A stretch of DNA of 38,766 nt from Oehlia diaphana. Lineage: Eukaryota; Glomeromycota; Glomeromycetes; Glomerales; Glomeraceae. Within the stretch, counting starts at the first letter, position 1. Every line of letters begins with the position of its first letter. Both the position numbers and the translations under genes were made by a program. The DNA lies in NCBI GenBank assembly GCA_003833135.1, contig QZLH01000443.1:51043-89808 (forward strand), read 5' to 3'. Below the pieces are notes generated by a model, which ran no database searches, was not told the origin of the DNA, and saw only the letters and a program-made list of their open reading frames with translations. Positions 22,050-32,395 of this stretch are shown one piece after another.

Positions 22050-23564
22050 TTATTTTTTAACAACTTGAAACACTTCATAATTCTCTATATTAAAAACATT
22101 ATAATTGCCCATCTTACGATCCTGTGGTATATCAATTTCAGGATAAGAGTGTTTATGACTTTTCCAAGTACTATCAATACTGTGAAATAAATCATAACCA
22201 CCACCAAATATTGGTCCATAAGCTGAACTACATCGCACAGCATAACTTGTATTAGCAACATGACCTACCTTTGCAGTTTGAAAGTCATTTGTATTTGTAA
22301 ATGAGAATATAAAACTATTATTTGTAGACTTCCAATCACTAGTTGTATCCCAAAAAAGTGGATTATATCCTCCAACAATATGATTCGAATTTGAAATTTT
22401 TGCTATAATTATAGTGGCACCTCTGTGATCACATTTAGCATGAAATGCTTCAGATGTGTTACCATCTCTACTAGCACGGCAAAGTAAATCGAATTTGTAA
22501 GGAATATTCTCTATATTATAATGAGAATCATTTTTCTTTTCAATCCAATCAGAAAAAATAGCAAAATGTTGAGACCTAAGTAAAATAGAATCGTAAATAC
22601 ATTTTGGTTGTCTTGGAGGTTGTAAAATCACATTTAATTGCTTATTTGGAGCCATGTGATATACAAGCTTGTTATTAACCAGATCATTTGGTATTATTTC
22701 TTTAAAAGGATATACTTTAATAATAAAATCTTCTGAAGAGATATGATCAAATCTTATTAACGGAATAAATTTATGAATAGTTCTCTCCAATATTGCAATT
22801 TCATCTTTATTCCATTGTGTAGGATTTTGTGAAATATCAGGATGTTGAGCCAAACACCATTTAATCAAATTATCCCAGATAACAATTTCATCCAATGATA
22901 AATCATCTCTTTTCAAAAGTAACTCCAATAAAGCTGCTTTTAAAGTGATGAACTTATCAGAATTAAATAACATTTCGGGTTTTTCACAAATTTTTCCTAG
23001 ACAAAGATTCCATAAAATTGTGAATGATTCATTTTGACAAGTTGCTTCAAGAATTTCAATAGGATTTTCTTCCAAAAATTCAACTTGATGTTTAGTCAAA
23101 TAATTTTGTATGTTTTCGGCTAAAGTTTGAATATCAATTTCATCTACTGCCATCAAAAGTTTTAAAATATCAGGTACTTGTAATTTCTCCAAATCAATCT
23201 TTCCGCAATAAATAAACCTGAAATTTTTAACAAAAAAAAAATTTACTAAAATTTTTAAAAAATATATAATTTACATCATTATTACTTTTATATAACATTT
23301 TATACGTTACCTTAAAATCATTTGAAAAATTTGAGGAGAAATATTTGGTTTCCTAAAAATAAATTTTTCATCTTTCTTTTCAGACCATTTCTTAGAGAAT
23401 GCCGTACGAAAATATTGAGACCTTGTACGTAATACAAGTGAATGTGCATGAAATTCTTTTATATTTTCATTTTCGCCAGCATAAATAATAACATCATATT
23501 CTTCTTCACTTTCAAATAATTTTTCATAATCGTCAATAACTTCTTGAGAATATTCAAAAGGCAT
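22050..23564 (-). CDS. BTB/POZ - BACK - TLDc protein (copy 2), two exons, 473 aa
   Basis: Exons are 23564-23311 and 23217-22050 (1,422 nt), with a 93-nt intron at exactly the same codon and phase as in copy 1 at 8008-9521. Exon 1 matches copy 1 at about 64 of 85 residues by eye. Residues about 20-110 form the BTB domain (YDVIIYAGENENIKEFHAHS, RTRSQYFRTAFS). About 110-225 is BACK-like (WDNLIKWCLAQHPD). About 290-473 is TLDc (SRDGNTSEAFHAKCDHRGAT, GGYNPLFWD, FIFSFTN, and YEVFQVV at the end). The TLDc C-terminal third is the most diverged part: this copy has extra residues (KMGNYNVFNI) before the final strand. The frame is intact. Role as for copy 1: probable cullin-3 adaptor, by family inference. 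Confidence 0.9.
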
Positions 23565-23641
23565 TTTTTTTTTTTTACCGAAATTTTGAATGAAACTTAT
23601 GGAGGATTACAGAAATTATAGTTACGCCTTTATTTAAGATT

Positions 23642-23654
23642 CAATATTGTACGA
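23642..23654 (-). promoter_or_regulatory. Shared upstream element TCGTACAATATTG
   Basis: About 79 bases upstream of the ATG at 23564, followed on the minus strand by TTAAATAAA. It matches the element before BTB/TLDc copy 1 at 9567-9578. Confidence 0.45.
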
Positions 23655-24046
23655 GGGACCTTGAGCAGTTACACAAAAAGGTAACAATACAGAGCGTCAG
23701 AGCTTGTGTAGAATGAACCAAAATAATGTGTAGATCATTCCTTTTCTGGACAATTCCAAGGCGGCATTGAGTAATTCTGGCCCTGAAGATAAGCGTGACT
23801 GCCGATCTCTTGTTACCTATTTATATACAGTATCGCTCAAAGGTCATAATATCATATTGCACGACTTGAGTTACATGTACAGTAATGTACAGTACATGTA
23901 AAAATAGATCGAGATCTGCGCAAATTCTGCCCAGCATTATCAAAAAGGAAGTTAATCATTAAAATTTATGCGATAAATTGCTTGCAAAATTATTTACGTA
24001 TAATTGAACTAATAACGATAAGTTTGGATTATTCATTATTAGTATT

Positions 24047-24120
24047 ATTTATTTCATGGAGAGTTCGGAATAATAGGGGTTTTCCCAAAGGGAAAAAAAT
24101 CCCCTTCCCATGAAATAAAT
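24047..24120. repeat. Nested hairpin element
   Basis: atttatttcatgg (24047-24059) is exactly inverted at 24108-24120. Inside it lies a second hairpin, aggggttttccc against gggaaaaaaatcccct. It looks like a short MITE or foldback remnant. Confidence 0.6.
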
Positions 24121-24193
24121 GGGTAATCCCTGGAGCGTGTAACCCATTAAATATTAACTATAAAACTATTTTAAACTAAAATTACTAGTAATT

Positions 24194-24219
24194 TCCCGGC
24201 TATCTATATGAGGCCGGGA
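24194..24219. repeat. Small hairpin tcccggc/gccggga
   Basis: A 7-bp GC-rich stem (24194-24200 with 24213-24219) around a 12-base loop. It lies just downstream of the nested hairpin element and may belong to the same remnant. Confidence 0.5.
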
Positions 24220-24715
24220 TTAAATGTTTTACTTTATATCTCAAAGGTAAATTACATAGACCTACACAAATAAATATTTTTAATTAATTTTCTTTTTAAT
24301 TTATTTATTTTATTCATTTCAAAAAATCTTGGTAAATCTCCATCCTATTTTTATTCAAAGAATTTGGGCACGTAAACAATTTTCTTAACCTATACCTACT
24401 TTTGAGCCACGGAAACTAAAAATTTTTATAAACATTCCGAGAAATTGGTATCAAAAAAAAGTTTGTAAAGTTAATTAGATGGATACCTTATTTTTAATTT
24501 AAAGGTATAAAAGAATGACAAAAGGAGGTTATGGTATTACACAGTATATAAAGCAACTTGGTCATATATGGATAAAACTGTTATTTAAAACGATTTGAAA
24601 ATTCTAAAAATATTGGCAAATATTTCTCAAATGAGGTAAAGTATTTTAAACATCTTTACAATTTCTTTTAAATAAACTTAATTTTTAATTTAATTTAATC
24701 TTTGCATTTAAATAA

Positions 24716-25251
24716 TTGAAAACACTTCAACATTGTTTTGAAAACTATAATGGTTATATCATTGAAACGTATGGTTTTACAAAAGTTCCTGAATTAGGGG
24801 ATTATATATTTAATAGTTATGAGATGGAAATATTGCGTCAGGAGGAGATTTACATAAGCATTTGCAGAAGAATTTTCAAATATTACATGGTAACAAAAAA
24901 TACATATTTTAGATCAAGTTTCATTTCGGTATTTTCTAATTATACTCTTTAAATTAGATAATTGATTTTTTATTTTTTTTTATAGGCTTAAAACTATTCA
25001 TGATAAAAAATTTATGCATCGAGATTTTCATAGTGGAAACATATTATATGATTTAAATAGTAGTAGTGAATGGAAAATTAAAGATCTAGGATGTAAATAA
25101 TAGAATCATCAAATAATGAAATATATGGAGTGATACCTTATATTGCGCCACAAACTTTAAAGGGTCAAAATTTTCTCAAAAATCTGTTTTGGCATGATTA
25201 TGTGGGAACTTAACTACAAAAATTACTCATATCTTGTATTACGTAAGTAAC
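24716..25251 (+). pseudogene. Protein kinase-like relic (tyrosine kinase-like family)
   Basis: Pieces of a kinase domain appear in successive frames. In order: CFENYNGYIIETYGFTKVPE (a region I associate with kinases amplified in these fungi), ASGGDLHKHLQKNFQ after a frame change near 24840, and, after a probable intron ending ttataggc near 24986, IHDKKFMHRDFHSGNIL. The last holds the HRD catalytic loop with its Asn, then WKIKDLG in the DFG position (Asp present, Phe replaced by Leu). A stop follows at once. Further on come EIYGVIPYIAPQTLKG and, after another frame change, GMIMWELNY. The N-lobe (glycine loop, lysine) and the end of the C-lobe are missing. It cannot encode a working kinase. Confidence 0.75.
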
Positions 25252-25816
25252 GTGGAAATTAAGTAATAAGTATGTTGTAATATATATTAGTCATGACTCA
25301 TAAGATAATGAGTCATGAATAAATCACGTTGCGTATAATTTAGTTAATCATAGTTATTTATTTGAAGTTACTTTTTTTTTTTTACTTTTTTTAAAAAATA
25401 ATATTTTATTTTTTTTTACATTATTTTGAAATAATATTTTTACTTTTTAAGTCCCTAATATTATTATAGTATAGTTTGATCGTGTTCTTTACTAAATGTT
25501 ATATAATGTGGATCCTTTCCTTTTTTGTAATTTTTCTTATTTCTAAATAAAGTAATATATTTGACTTCGTTTAAAAAAAAAAATAGGGTTGTTGCGACAA
25601 ATAAAAGTATTTTAGTAAACCATGAATACAGAAAGTAAGAACAATAAGCAATTTATTGAGAATTTGGAAATTTTCAATTTTGTAACCGAAATAAGAATAT
25701 ATACTGTATATGATAATCATCTATTGATCTTAAACAACTAAGTATCCAATAAAATCTACATAAATTTATGTTATTATAATGATAACTAAAAAGTATACAA
25801 TTCAATTATATCATTT
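25252..25816. other. Intergenic, no gene seen
   Basis: AT-rich with several long T runs (25368-25450). Nothing recognisable. Confidence 0.6.
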
Positions 25817-26574
25817 TTAAATCCATTCAAACTCATCATTAAGAATCATATTATTAAATCTTTTTACTATTCCTGATTTATATTTTTCCACTATTAAATT
25901 TTCTATATCACCTTCCATTTTTCCATTTGACTTAATTGTAATATATAGAATGTCTATCTTTCCAATTATCAAAAAATAGTTTTAAAGAAGTTAATTTTGG
26001 TGAAAAAAAAAAAATAATGAAATCTAAATTTAAATTTAAATAAACTTATTGGTGAAGATATATTTAATATTTCAAATAATTTCTCCCAATCAAACTCACC
26101 AATAGATTCATTAATAAGAATATATAATCCAGTTAAATTTTGACAATGATTTACTAATAAATTTTCAAATTCTAAAATATTGTCATTTCTTAATATTAAT
26201 TTAAGAAATATAAGATTTGGACATTTTTGATAAATAACCTGAATGAGAGTCTTTTATTAACAACTCTATAAAGATATGTATCATCAATTTTATTTCAACA
26301 AGATATCCTTTTGTATTTTCAATTAAACTTATTAAACCTTTGATTGGAAATTATTAGTTCTTAGAATTTGTAGGTAAGGTAAAGATAAATTCCTAAGCAT
26401 TTCCAAGTATTAGAACCACAATCTAATTCTAATACTTTCAAATTAATAAAAGATGCAAGCAATTTTGTATAAGGTCTGTCTCGATGCACTTTTAAATCAA
26501 GATTAAAAAAATTTTGTTGTGCTTCAATTAGTCTATAATTATCATCATTTATAAATAGTTCTAATCTTTTAATT

Positions 26575-27809
26575 CCCTATAAAAAATAAATGTCCAGAAA
26601 TTGTCTATGTAATGTCTGAAAATAGTCCAGAAAATACTTGATACGTCCGGAAATTGTCCAGTTGTTTGACACAATTTAATTTTCAAAATTTTTGTAATGT
26701 CCAGTTTCTATCCAGAATATGTCCAGTNNNNNNNNNNNNNNNNNNNNNNNNNNNNNNNNNNNNNNNNNNNNNNNNNNNNNNNNNNNNNNNNNNNNNNNNN
26801 NNNNNNNNNNNNNNNNNNNNNNNNNNNNNNNNNNNNNNNNNNNNNNNNNNNNNNNNNNNNNNNNNNNNNNNNNNNNNNNNNNNNNNNNNNNNNNNNNNNN
26901 NNNNNNNNNNNNNNNNNNNNNNNNNNNNNNNNNNNNNNNNNNNNNNNNNNNNNNNNNNNNNNNNNNNNNNNNNNNNNNNNNNNNNNNNNNNNNNNNNNNN
27001 NNNNNNNNNNNNNNNNNNNNNNNNNNNNNNNNNNNNNNNNNNNNNNNNNNNNNNNNNNNNNNNNNNNNNNNNNNNNNNNNNNNNNNNNNNNNNNNNNNNN
27101 NNNNNNNNNNNNNNNNNNNNNNNNNNNNNNNNNNNNNNNNNNNNNNNNNNNNNNNNNNNNNNNNNNNNNNNNNNNNNNNNNNNNNNNNNNNNNNNNNNNN
27201 NNNNNNNNNNNNNNNNNNNNNNNNNNNNNNNNNNNNNNNNNNNNNNNNNNNNNNNNNNNNNNNNNNNNNNNNNNNNNNNNNNNNNNNNNNNNNNNNNNNN
27301 NNNNNNNNNNNNNNNNNNNNNNNNNNNNNNNNNNNNNNNNNNNNNNNNNNNNNNNNNNNNNNNNNNNNNNNNNNNNNNNNNNNNNNNNNNNNNNNNNNNN
27401 NNNNNNNNNNNNNNNNNNNNNNNNNNNNNNNNNNNNNNNNNNNNNNNNNNNNNNNNNNNNNNNNNNNNNNNNNNNNNNNNNNNNNNNNNNNNNNNNNNNN
27501 NNNNNNNNNNNNNNNNNNNNNNNNNNNNNNNNNNNNNNTCTTTGTCATATTAATTAAAATTGCAGAGAAGGAAAAAATACTATAAATCTGTGATATAATT
27601 TAAGTTAAAGTGGATATAGTGATGATCATCAGCATCTGCTAATCATCTTTCATGGCAAATTCTTGACATAGCCGAATTCTGGACAAATTCCGGACATATT
27701 CTGAATGTCGGAAACGATCAAGATTTGGAACATTTCCTATGCATTTTCCGGACAGTAAAAATGTCCAGATATTTTCCGGATATATTCCGGACATATTTTA
27801 TTTATAGGG
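26575..27809. mobile_element. DNA transposon with CCCTATAAA ends, CACTA-like organisation
   Basis: The left end CCCTATAAAAAATAAATGTC and the right end (reverse complement CCCTATAAATAAAATATGTC) match at 21 of the first 25 positions. The host sequence ATT is duplicated at 26572-26574 and 27810-27812. Removing the element plus one ATT restores a continuous F-box/LRR reading (ADICKSI then KRLELF), which fixes both boundaries. Both subterminal regions are packed with short GTCCGGA/GTCCAGA motifs: about six in the left 150 bases and about five, mostly inverted, on the right. Terminal repeats with dense subterminal repeats and a 3-bp duplication fit the CACTA/EnSpm plan, but the termini do not begin CACTA. 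The interior is mostly an assembly gap, so no transposase can be read. Confidence 0.7.
26728..27538. other. Assembly gap, 811 N
   Basis: Unresolved bases within the transposon. Any open frame across this interval is an artefact. Confidence 0.99.
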
Positions 27810-28509
27810 ATTGATTTGCAAATATCTGCTAATCCGGCCACAATATCATCATTTATATTAGCATTACATGAAAGGATTTCAATTTCTGAGAGGCAACTTC
27901 TAACTTCAGGAATAAGATGTATTTGAAAATTAAAATTATAAGGGATATAAAGGTGTGTAAATTTTCTACTTCCATTAATAAAAAGATTAATTATTTCATT
28001 TGTCAAAATACTACTAGATTCTGATTCTTTATTCGTAAATTTCAGGATTATATAATCAATACTAACTAAATCCAAATGACTACAAAAACTAATATAATCA
28101 AATAAAGGTTTTTGATATGGATTTGTTAAAAAAGGTAACAAATCGATACATATATTCTTTAAAGTATTTCTTGATTCATTTGATAAATGTGAGATGATTA
28201 CGTTTAACAATTGTTTTCCATCCTGAATCCTTTAACTTCCAAGGATTCTTCCATAAAATTGGTACAGCTGTTTTACACCAAGTTCTATTGGTTGAAAGAT
28301 ATGAATAAAGTGTCCTTTTATCATCTTACAATACTTTAAATATTAAATAAAGAATATCCTCGCTTAATTGAGACATTTTTTTTATTAAAAAGAGGGGAAA
28401 GTATAGTGTTTGAAAATTAATTCAATATTTACAATATTTATGCAAAATACTAGTAGTACAAGCAATGTACTACAGTTATTTATAGTTATCTATATTTGTT
28501 AATCAATGA

Positions 28510-29010
28510 TATATACGGAGGAATGGCACGTGATTTAAAACAAGATGTTTTAAAACAATTTAAATCAGTTTTTATGTTTTAAAACGTTTTTTATTTGATT
28601 GTAAAACATTGATCGGGATGATTATTGCGTAATTTTCGTGGTCCGTAAGCACTTTGAAAAAGTTACGTAAAACACCTCGTCAAAAGTGTAGCTATTGATT
28701 TAATTGATCAAAAATATAAGAAGGTTTAAAATTAATATATATTATATAATTTTTTTTTTTTTAAGAGTTAGCGCACATTTTATTTAACGAATAGTAAAGG
28801 ATCACAAGTATCACTAAGCTATTACAAAATAAAATTCCCAACAAGGTCTACTCTAAATATATATTATATGATAAAATGCTTAAATTTTTATTGCAAATAT
28901 GTATAACGTAGTAAAGGCTGGTAAAATGCTTAATGTTTTAAAACACGTTTAAACATGTTTTAAAACGCCAAAATTGTTTTAAACATGTTTTTTGCCATCC
29001 TATATATACG
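28510..29010. mobile_element. Non-autonomous hAT-like element, 485 bp, 8-bp target duplication
   Basis: TATATACG flanks both sides (28510-28517 and 29003-29010), enclosing 28518-29002. The termini are GAGGAATGGCA on the left and TAGGATGGCA (reverse complement) on the right, imperfect but clearly related. Behind them both ends carry AAAACAATTT and repeated palindromic GTTTTAAAAC words. An 8-bp duplication with short TIRs and subterminal palindromes is the hAT signature. There is no coding capacity, so mobilisation would need a transposase from elsewhere. The termini do not obviously match the 10-12.7 kb element. Confidence 0.65.
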
Positions 29011-30170
29011 TCATTGAAATTTAAAAGGAAATTTCAACAATTTCAATAATATGTACCACGTCTTTTTTTTCCGTAAAAGGCTCATATTTCCGGAATTTAT
29101 AACCTTATATCCCGGAATTTATCGAAATATTTACATTTTCCGTGAATGGATCCGTGAAAGGCTCATTTTTACGGAGTTTTTACAGAATAACGGATAAAAT
29201 TTTTATAGGGATGCTTTAAGACTTTATATTCATTCTTATTACTATACCTTATTATTATATTACTAGAAATTAATTTAACATTATTGTATTTGAATTATTT
29301 TTGATGTATAATGGAATTTTACAACGAATTTTGCAGATACCTATTATCGTTTCAATATTGTACGCAATAAACTATCGACATTTTAATATTATTACGATGA
29401 TTAACTATTGGCGAAAATAAAGTCAAGCGCCAGATTACAAGTCTGTCGTGGTGCCTAAAACATGTATCGCTTAAGAACTCAGATTTTTTCTTAAATAACT
29501 TTATCATGTAATAAATTGTGCGATTTTAATCAAAATATAGATTGTCTAAAATAATATTGATTTTTAATTCTCTTCATATTTTAAATTCATTTACTTCTTG
29601 AAAAAAACTTCGTAATATATTACTTGGAATTAAAATTAATTCTTAATAATCTCATTGTTGGTAATAAATGACATTATAATTAAATATTGGACTTGGTACA
29701 TTAACTAAACTTCCTTCACCTCAATTATGATTTATTGTACATAAAATAAGCACTCCGCCACACCACATAAATAAAATTTTCCATTATAAGTCTATAACTC
29801 CTGTTAAACCCAATTTTCTAATTGTATTAATTCTAGTTATTAAATAAAATATGATTAAGGTTTTTTCAATTAAATTGAACTAAACACCAAATCATTAATA
29901 TAATAACTACATCATTGTAAATATAATTGGGAATTGCTAAATGTTGCTGTCGGGGTTAATATGTCACATGACTTAGCTGATTTTTGATCGGCTAAACTTA
30001 AAATTTTATCGCTAGATATTTTAAAAAAAAATTTCTTTGCAAACATATTTATTCAAAATAATCTTATCTAATGAAATTTTATTTGTAAATATTAAAATCA
30101 TACATTTACGATTTTAAAGAGAAAAATTACTGTATTTATTTTTTAATGAAGTAATACAAATAAAAGAAAA
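29011..30170. other. Intergenic, no gene seen
   Basis: AT-rich. An orphan copy of CAATATTGTACG lies at about 29353. On the minus strand near 29420-29455 a short stem (CAGA CTTGTAA TCTG) resembles a threonine-tRNA anticodon arm, but no complete tRNA can be folded. Confidence 0.45.
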
Positions 30171-30179
30171 GATAAGTAA

Positions 30180-30690
30180 ATTAAAAATGATCAAGAAAAA
30201 AGATGCTAATAAAAAAATGAAATAACAATGGAGTAATGAAAAGTAATAGAAGATAAAAGAGAGTAAAAAAGAGTAATGAGAACTGAGAAGTGATAGGAAA
30301 CAAAAAGGAGAAATAGGACATGATGGGAGATGAAAAGGAGTAATAGGAAGATGAAGAGGAGTGATGGGAGATGAAAAGGAGCGGTGGGAAGATGAAGAGG
30401 AAGAATGAGAAGATGAAGAAGGGGTATGGAAGACGAAAATTAGTGATGGGAGACGAAAAGCAGTGATGAGAGACAAAAAGAAATGATGGGAAGTGGAAAA
30501 TGAAAAGATGTAATAGAAAATAATGGGAGACGAAAAGAATGAAATAATGAGAAGTAATATGAGGTGAAAAATGATGAGAGACAAAAAATAAAAAAATGAT
30601 CATGATAGGAGGTTGGGTAGCAAAAGATAATGATAGGAAACCAAGTAAAAAATAAACCATAAAGTAAAGTTAGTAAGAAACGAAATATAA
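30180..30690 (+). repeat. Purine-rich degenerate minisatellite (GATGGGAGATGAAAAG type)
   Basis: The plus strand is almost entirely A and G, with variable tandem units such as gatgggagatgaaaaggag and agagacaaaaag. Purine-only DNA lacks stop codons on its pyrimidine complement, which explains the long Ser/Phe-rich open frames on the minus strand; these are not genes. A run of this length could form triplex DNA. Just beyond it, at about 30815-30860 on the minus strand, a short exon-like start (MFRFEVRFLGSFGLK then a GT donor) may belong to the same repeat unit. Confidence 0.8.
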
Positions 30691-30860
30691 GATAGAAACA
30701 AAATAAAATAAATAAATAAAATAATAAAAAACATACTTTTATTAATTGTAGAACCGAATAAAATGTGTAAGAATGTAAGTTAGAAATAAAATAGAAAGTA
30801 AAAAAGAAAAATACCTTGAGACCGAAAGAACCGAGGAAACGAACCTCGAACCTAAACATG

Positions 30861-32022
30861 ACGCGATCATGTGGCCAATCTGGCCAATCAAAATACTAAT
30901 TCCCAATATAATTTATATCATTCTAATATTATAATTATAATGTAATACATAATATTTTATAAATAACTTAATTATTACCTATATTAAATTAACAAAAAAC
31001 TGCTGTAACCAACTATGATCTATAATTTACTTTATAATACTAAAATTTTCTATTAAACAAATTCATTGGTCCCGGTGCGAAAAATATCTAATTTTTATAA
31101 TAGACTAAACTTGAAAAATTGAATTCACATAATACCATTGAAATAATGATTTAATTGATATCTACGCGTGAAAGTTTATCGTTTCACTGATATTAGCAAT
31201 CCGTTTTGATCTATTTGATCTTCTTTTTGATTACTGATTATTATTTATTAGTCATACTTATAAAATTGATTTTTGCATTATAACTAAATTATGTACGATG
31301 TAATTCTTTAATATAATAACTAGAGTAATTGAAACAATGTATTTCTATGTGACAATTGTTTTACCAATAGATTATCGTACCATCAGTTAATACATGTTAC
31401 AATCACATTTATATTATATTTTATCCCACGGTTCAAGTTAAAATTTGGGTAAAAAGTCTATATAAAAAGTTAGTTAAAATAAATATATTAAAGGGCTTCA
31501 TGGTACGGATACAGTGAAATAACTATTATATATATTACTTATATGTACATTATATCGTATATCTTTTATATCACATTATTACAAATAAATATTATTTAAT
31601 TATCTAATTAAAGTTGTTAATTATTATTACTCATATTGCTATTACGTTTAGTTCCGATTCGGGTGCAAATTTTTGTGTGTGATAATTGTATTCATCTTAT
31701 CAAATTGTAAAAAGTGTAACATTTTTCTCGCAAGTTTAATAATGTGAATTCATTTGAGCCATGAGTCATCCTTTGAGTCATCCTATACATGTATAAAAAA
31801 AATTATATATATATACCCATACATACATACATGAATTTTAAAAATACGCAAAAAAAATTTTCTTTTTTTTTTACCAATACCCGTTACTCTCGAATATATA
31901 ATAAAAAAATACCTCGCACCTAGCAACAAAAATCGATTTTTTTATTTTATTTTGTTGCTCTTTACTCTACATTTCTTCCGATATATTTTTCCAATTTTTT
32001 TTAAAAAAAATATCAACACAAA
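30861..32022. other. Intergenic and 5' leader of the 401-aa gene
   Basis: No gene is seen. A small direct repeat (gagtcatcct twice) lies at 31764-31783, and TATATATATATA lies near 31804, about 220 bases before the ATG at 32023. Confidence 0.5.
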
Positions 32023-32395
32023 ATGCAGTCAACTTCAGATTTTCAACAACAACAACAAGAAAAAATTTCTAAAATACGTCGTCCTGGAATTGTCGCAAAC
32101 TTTATATATAAAGTTGTAAAACCTGCTACCTATACTTCCACTTTTACCACTGATGCTATTAATATTTTAACCGGACAAAAATCGATTTTGTTATTTTTTT
32201 TGTTGTTCTTTACTCTAAATTTCTTCCAATGTATATTACTATTTACCAAAATGTTTTTTAAAAAATATCAACAACAAGAAAAAATTTCTAAAATACGTCG
32301 TCCTGGAGTTGTCGCAAACTTTATATATAAAGTTGTAGAACTTGCTACCTATACTTCCGCTTTTGTCACTGATGCTATTAATATATTAAATGGAA
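31927..32395 (+). repeat. Tandem duplication of 5' leader plus first coding segment
   Basis: Unit 1 runs from 31927 (caaaaatcgattttt) to about 32175. Unit 2 starts with the same words at 32176 and runs to about 32395. Offsets shrink from 249 to 220 bases along the units, so unit 2 has lost about 29 bases, including the position of the original ATG. Matching stretches include ctttactctaaatttcttcc and the coding block for EKISKIRRPG. Confidence 0.85.

Larger units (their letters stand above)
23655..24715. other. Intergenic, with small hairpin-forming repeats
   Basis: A less AT-rich segment at 23690-23860 has no recognisable coding content. Nested inverted repeats at 24047-24120 and 24194-24219 are listed separately. 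No gene is seen. Confidence 0.5.
25817..28376 (-). pseudogene. F-box/LRR-type protein, pseudogene split by a transposon
   Basis: The minus strand starts at ATG 28376 with an F-box-like region (MSQLSEDILYLIFKVL). An in-frame TAA at 28326-28328 is followed by the conserved NRTWCKTAVPILWKNPWKLK. A frame change near 28220 leads into LSNESRNTLKNI and leucine-rich text. The frame reaches ADICKSI at about 27812 and is then interrupted by a 1,235-base transposon. It resumes at 26574 with KRLELFINDDNYRLIEAQQN. Further frame changes follow before a C-terminal segment ending in FEWI and a stop at 25817-25819. An intact protein would join SKP1/cullin-1 ubiquitin ligases through the F-box. The early stop and frameshifts are independent of the insertion, so their order in time is unknown. 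Confidence 0.8.

Noticed and set aside
26654..27585. Long open frames of almost 300 codons
   Set aside because: They run through 811 undetermined bases; no real sequence supports them.
29415..29460. tRNA-Thr-like anticodon arm on the minus strand
   Set aside because: The stem and CTTGTAA loop look right, but no T-arm, D-arm or acceptor stem can be formed; at most a tRNA-derived relic.
30114..30859. Three overlapping Ser/Phe/His-rich open frames on the minus strand
   Set aside because: They are the stop-free complement of a purine minisatellite and have no domain, only repeat-driven composition.
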